NCBI GenBank assembly: GCA_024762895.1
Contig: JANTGN010000047.1
Location: 1-15,265, forward strand
DNA: 15,265 nucleotides
Reading direction: 5' to 3'
From: Thiotrichales bacterium
GTDB taxonomy: Bacteria > Pseudomonadota > Gammaproteobacteria > J044
The notes beneath the pieces were generated by a model. It did not search any database. It was not told where the DNA came from and saw only the letters and a list, made by a program, of their open reading frames with translations. A program made the translations under genes and the position numbers. The first letter of the stretch is position 1. Every line of letters begins with the position of its first letter. This document shows positions 14,951 to 15,265 of the stretch, piece after piece.

Positions 14951-14994
14951 ACTAACAAATACGCCTCGGCATTAGCCGGGGCGTTTTTGTTAGT
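14951..14994 (+). terminator. Second terminator-like hairpin in the repeat array
   Basis: A 20-position stem (14951-14970 with 14975-14994) carries one mismatch and one G-T pair and closes on ATTA, the same loop as the first terminator. GCGTTTTTG gives a T run after a GC-rich core. It sits at the same position relative to the copied tRNA end as the first terminator does to the real one. It could also end leftward transcripts from the small gene at 15119-15265. Confidence 0.75.
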
Positions 14995-15019
14995 GCTACC
15001 AGGTGGACGAGAACCCCTG

Positions 15020-15097
15020 TTCGGGTTCGACTCATCGGCAGGAAAGCCGATGAGGACTGCCACAGGCAGCCCGAAGGGTGAGCGCCAGGGAGGGCGC
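15020..15097 (+). ncRNA. Structured module 2 of the tRNA-Glu repeat array (candidate RNA)
   Basis: This has the same layout as module 1 but different stem sequences. The outer stem is TTCGGG/CCCGAA (15020-15025 with 15070-15075). Inside are a 9-bp stem CTCATCGGC/GCCGATGAG (15031-15039 with 15046-15054) and a 5-bp stem CTGCC/GGCAG (15057-15061 with 15065-15069, loop ACA). A third hairpin, GCGCC/GGCGC (15082-15086 with 15093-15097), follows. Preserved pairing despite changed sequence points to RNA-level selection. Transcription is inferred, not shown. Confidence 0.5.
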
Positions 15098-15118
15098 GAA
15101 TCAATCCCCTTGGGAACC

Positions 15119-15265
15119 TTAGTGATCCAAATCCTTCAAATAACCCTTGCGATTCTTGAGATAGCCGGATTTTAGCTGCTGTTTCCGGTCTATCTGTGCC
15201 TGAGCCCGGTTATAGTGGTTCAAATGCCTGGCAACAGGATTCCTGGCGACGGGGTTTCTTGCCAT
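15119..15265 (-). CDS. Small basic protein, N-terminus at the window edge
   Basis: Reading leftward from the ATG at 15265-15263 gives 48 residues, then TAA at 15121-15119. The protein is strongly basic (many Arg, Lys, His) with MARNPVARNPVARHLNHYNR at the start and LKNRKGYLKDLDH at the end. It resembles short conserved basic proteins of Gammaproteobacteria that start with an RNPVAK/R motif (I believe annotated as a DUF7230-type family, from memory and unverified). RNPVA is tandemly duplicated. The ATG sits exactly at the last three bases of the window, so a longer N-terminus outside cannot be excluded and no upstream signals can be seen. The 3' end lies inside the degenerate third repeat of the tRNA-Glu array. 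The function is unknown; the composition suggests nucleic-acid or ribosome association (inference). Confidence 0.6.
   Translation of the reverse strand: MARNPVARNPVARHLNHYNRAQAQIDRKQQLKSGYLKNRKGYLKDLDH

Larger units (their letters stand above)
14761..15125 (+). repeat. rtT-like tandem repeat array of the tRNA-Glu 3' end
   Basis: The last 19 nt of tRNA-Glu (AATCCCCTAGGGGACGCCA) plus CTAA recur exactly at 14933-14955, 172 bp after their position in the tRNA (14761-14783). A degenerate third copy, matching 14 of the 19 tRNA bases, is at 15103-15125, 170 bp further. Between copies, units 1 and 2 share the anchors TTCGGGTTCGAC (14850 and 15020), CCCGAAGGG (14900 and 15070) and CAGGGA (14916 and 15086), each exactly 170 bp apart. 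Variable sequence between the anchors still forms equivalent hairpins. The E. coli tyrT locus has tandem repeats of about 178 bp that also contain 19 bp of the tRNA 3' end; this looks like the same kind of arrangement at another tRNA. Confidence 0.85.

Noticed and set aside
14761..14955. attL/attR pair of an element integrated at tRNA-Glu
   Set aside because: The enclosed segment is only 172 bp with no integrase. The third copy at the same period and the shared internal structure fit tandem repeats, not an excisable island.
14842..15063. 73-aa - strand ORF across the repeat modules
   Set aside because: It lies entirely over paired, repeated, non-coding sequence and crosses a terminator hairpin. 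Its composition follows the hairpins.
15047..15078. Hammerhead-ribozyme-like core (CCGATGAG, stem, CGAA) in module 2
   Set aside because: The second core base is C instead of U, GATGAG is better explained as the 3' side of the 9-bp hairpin, and the equivalent part of module 1 (AAATCGG) has no such core.
14987..15175. 62-aa + strand ORF across structured module 2
   Set aside because: It runs through the hairpins, the tRNA-end copy and the antisense of the small basic protein gene, with no Shine-Dalgarno or recognisable domain. I have an unverified memory of similar peptides annotated as hypothetical proteins in other genomes, which would fit spurious calls on a repeated RNA element. E. coli rtT does encode the Tpr peptide, so this is not fully excluded.

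Overview
The window reads as a chromosomal segment of a polarly flagellated gammaproteobacterium. Three things support this: the gene order cheA-cheB-motC-motD-parC-parP-cheW-DUF2802, which matches the Pseudomonas/Vibrio-type flagellar chemotaxis locus; the nudJ-mnmA-hflD block typical of Gammaproteobacteria; and a glnS next to gltX. I cannot name the genus. Most of the window is ordinary, tightly packed core genome.

Region 1 (1-7328, + strand) is the distal part of a chemotaxis/motor operon. It holds the 3' part of cheA (its Hpt domain lies upstream of the window), cheB, the MotC/MotD stator pair, the ParC ATPase and ParP CheW-like protein that place chemosensory arrays at the pole, cheW, a small uncharacterised hydrophilic ORF, and a DUF2802 membrane/coiled-coil protein. 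Most genes abut or nearly abut. The one real gap (6151-6254, before cheW) contains a GG-N10-GC sigma-54-like element and a 20-bp-spaced direct repeat. The CheA linker carries three copies of an ITDDEFEALLD motif, two of them nearly identical at DNA level.

Region 2 (7325-8814, - strand) is a two-gene flagellar export unit: a FliK-like hook-length protein and a stand-alone FlhB C-terminal-domain protein. It converges on region 1 so tightly that the two stop codons share a TTAA.

Region 3 (8895-14328, + strand) is translation and RNA metabolism: nudJ, mnmA and hflD, then gltX and glnS, with a candidate extended -10 promoter before gltX.

Region 4 (14325-15265) is the most unusual part. A near-consensus sigma-70 promoter overlaps the glnS stop codon and drives tRNA-Ala(GGC). 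A 69-aa two-helix membrane-protein ORF and tRNA-Glu(UUC) follow. Downstream of tRNA-Glu, the last 19 nt of the tRNA plus 4 more bases are repeated exactly 172 bp later and imperfectly 170 bp after that. Each unit contains an ATTA-loop terminator-like hairpin (units 1 and 2) and a multi-hairpin module whose stems differ in sequence but keep their pairing. The architecture is strikingly like the rtT repeats behind E. coli tyrT, but at a tRNA-Glu locus, and it is my main candidate for something undescribed. A small basic protein gene on the - strand ends inside the last degenerate repeat and runs to the window edge.
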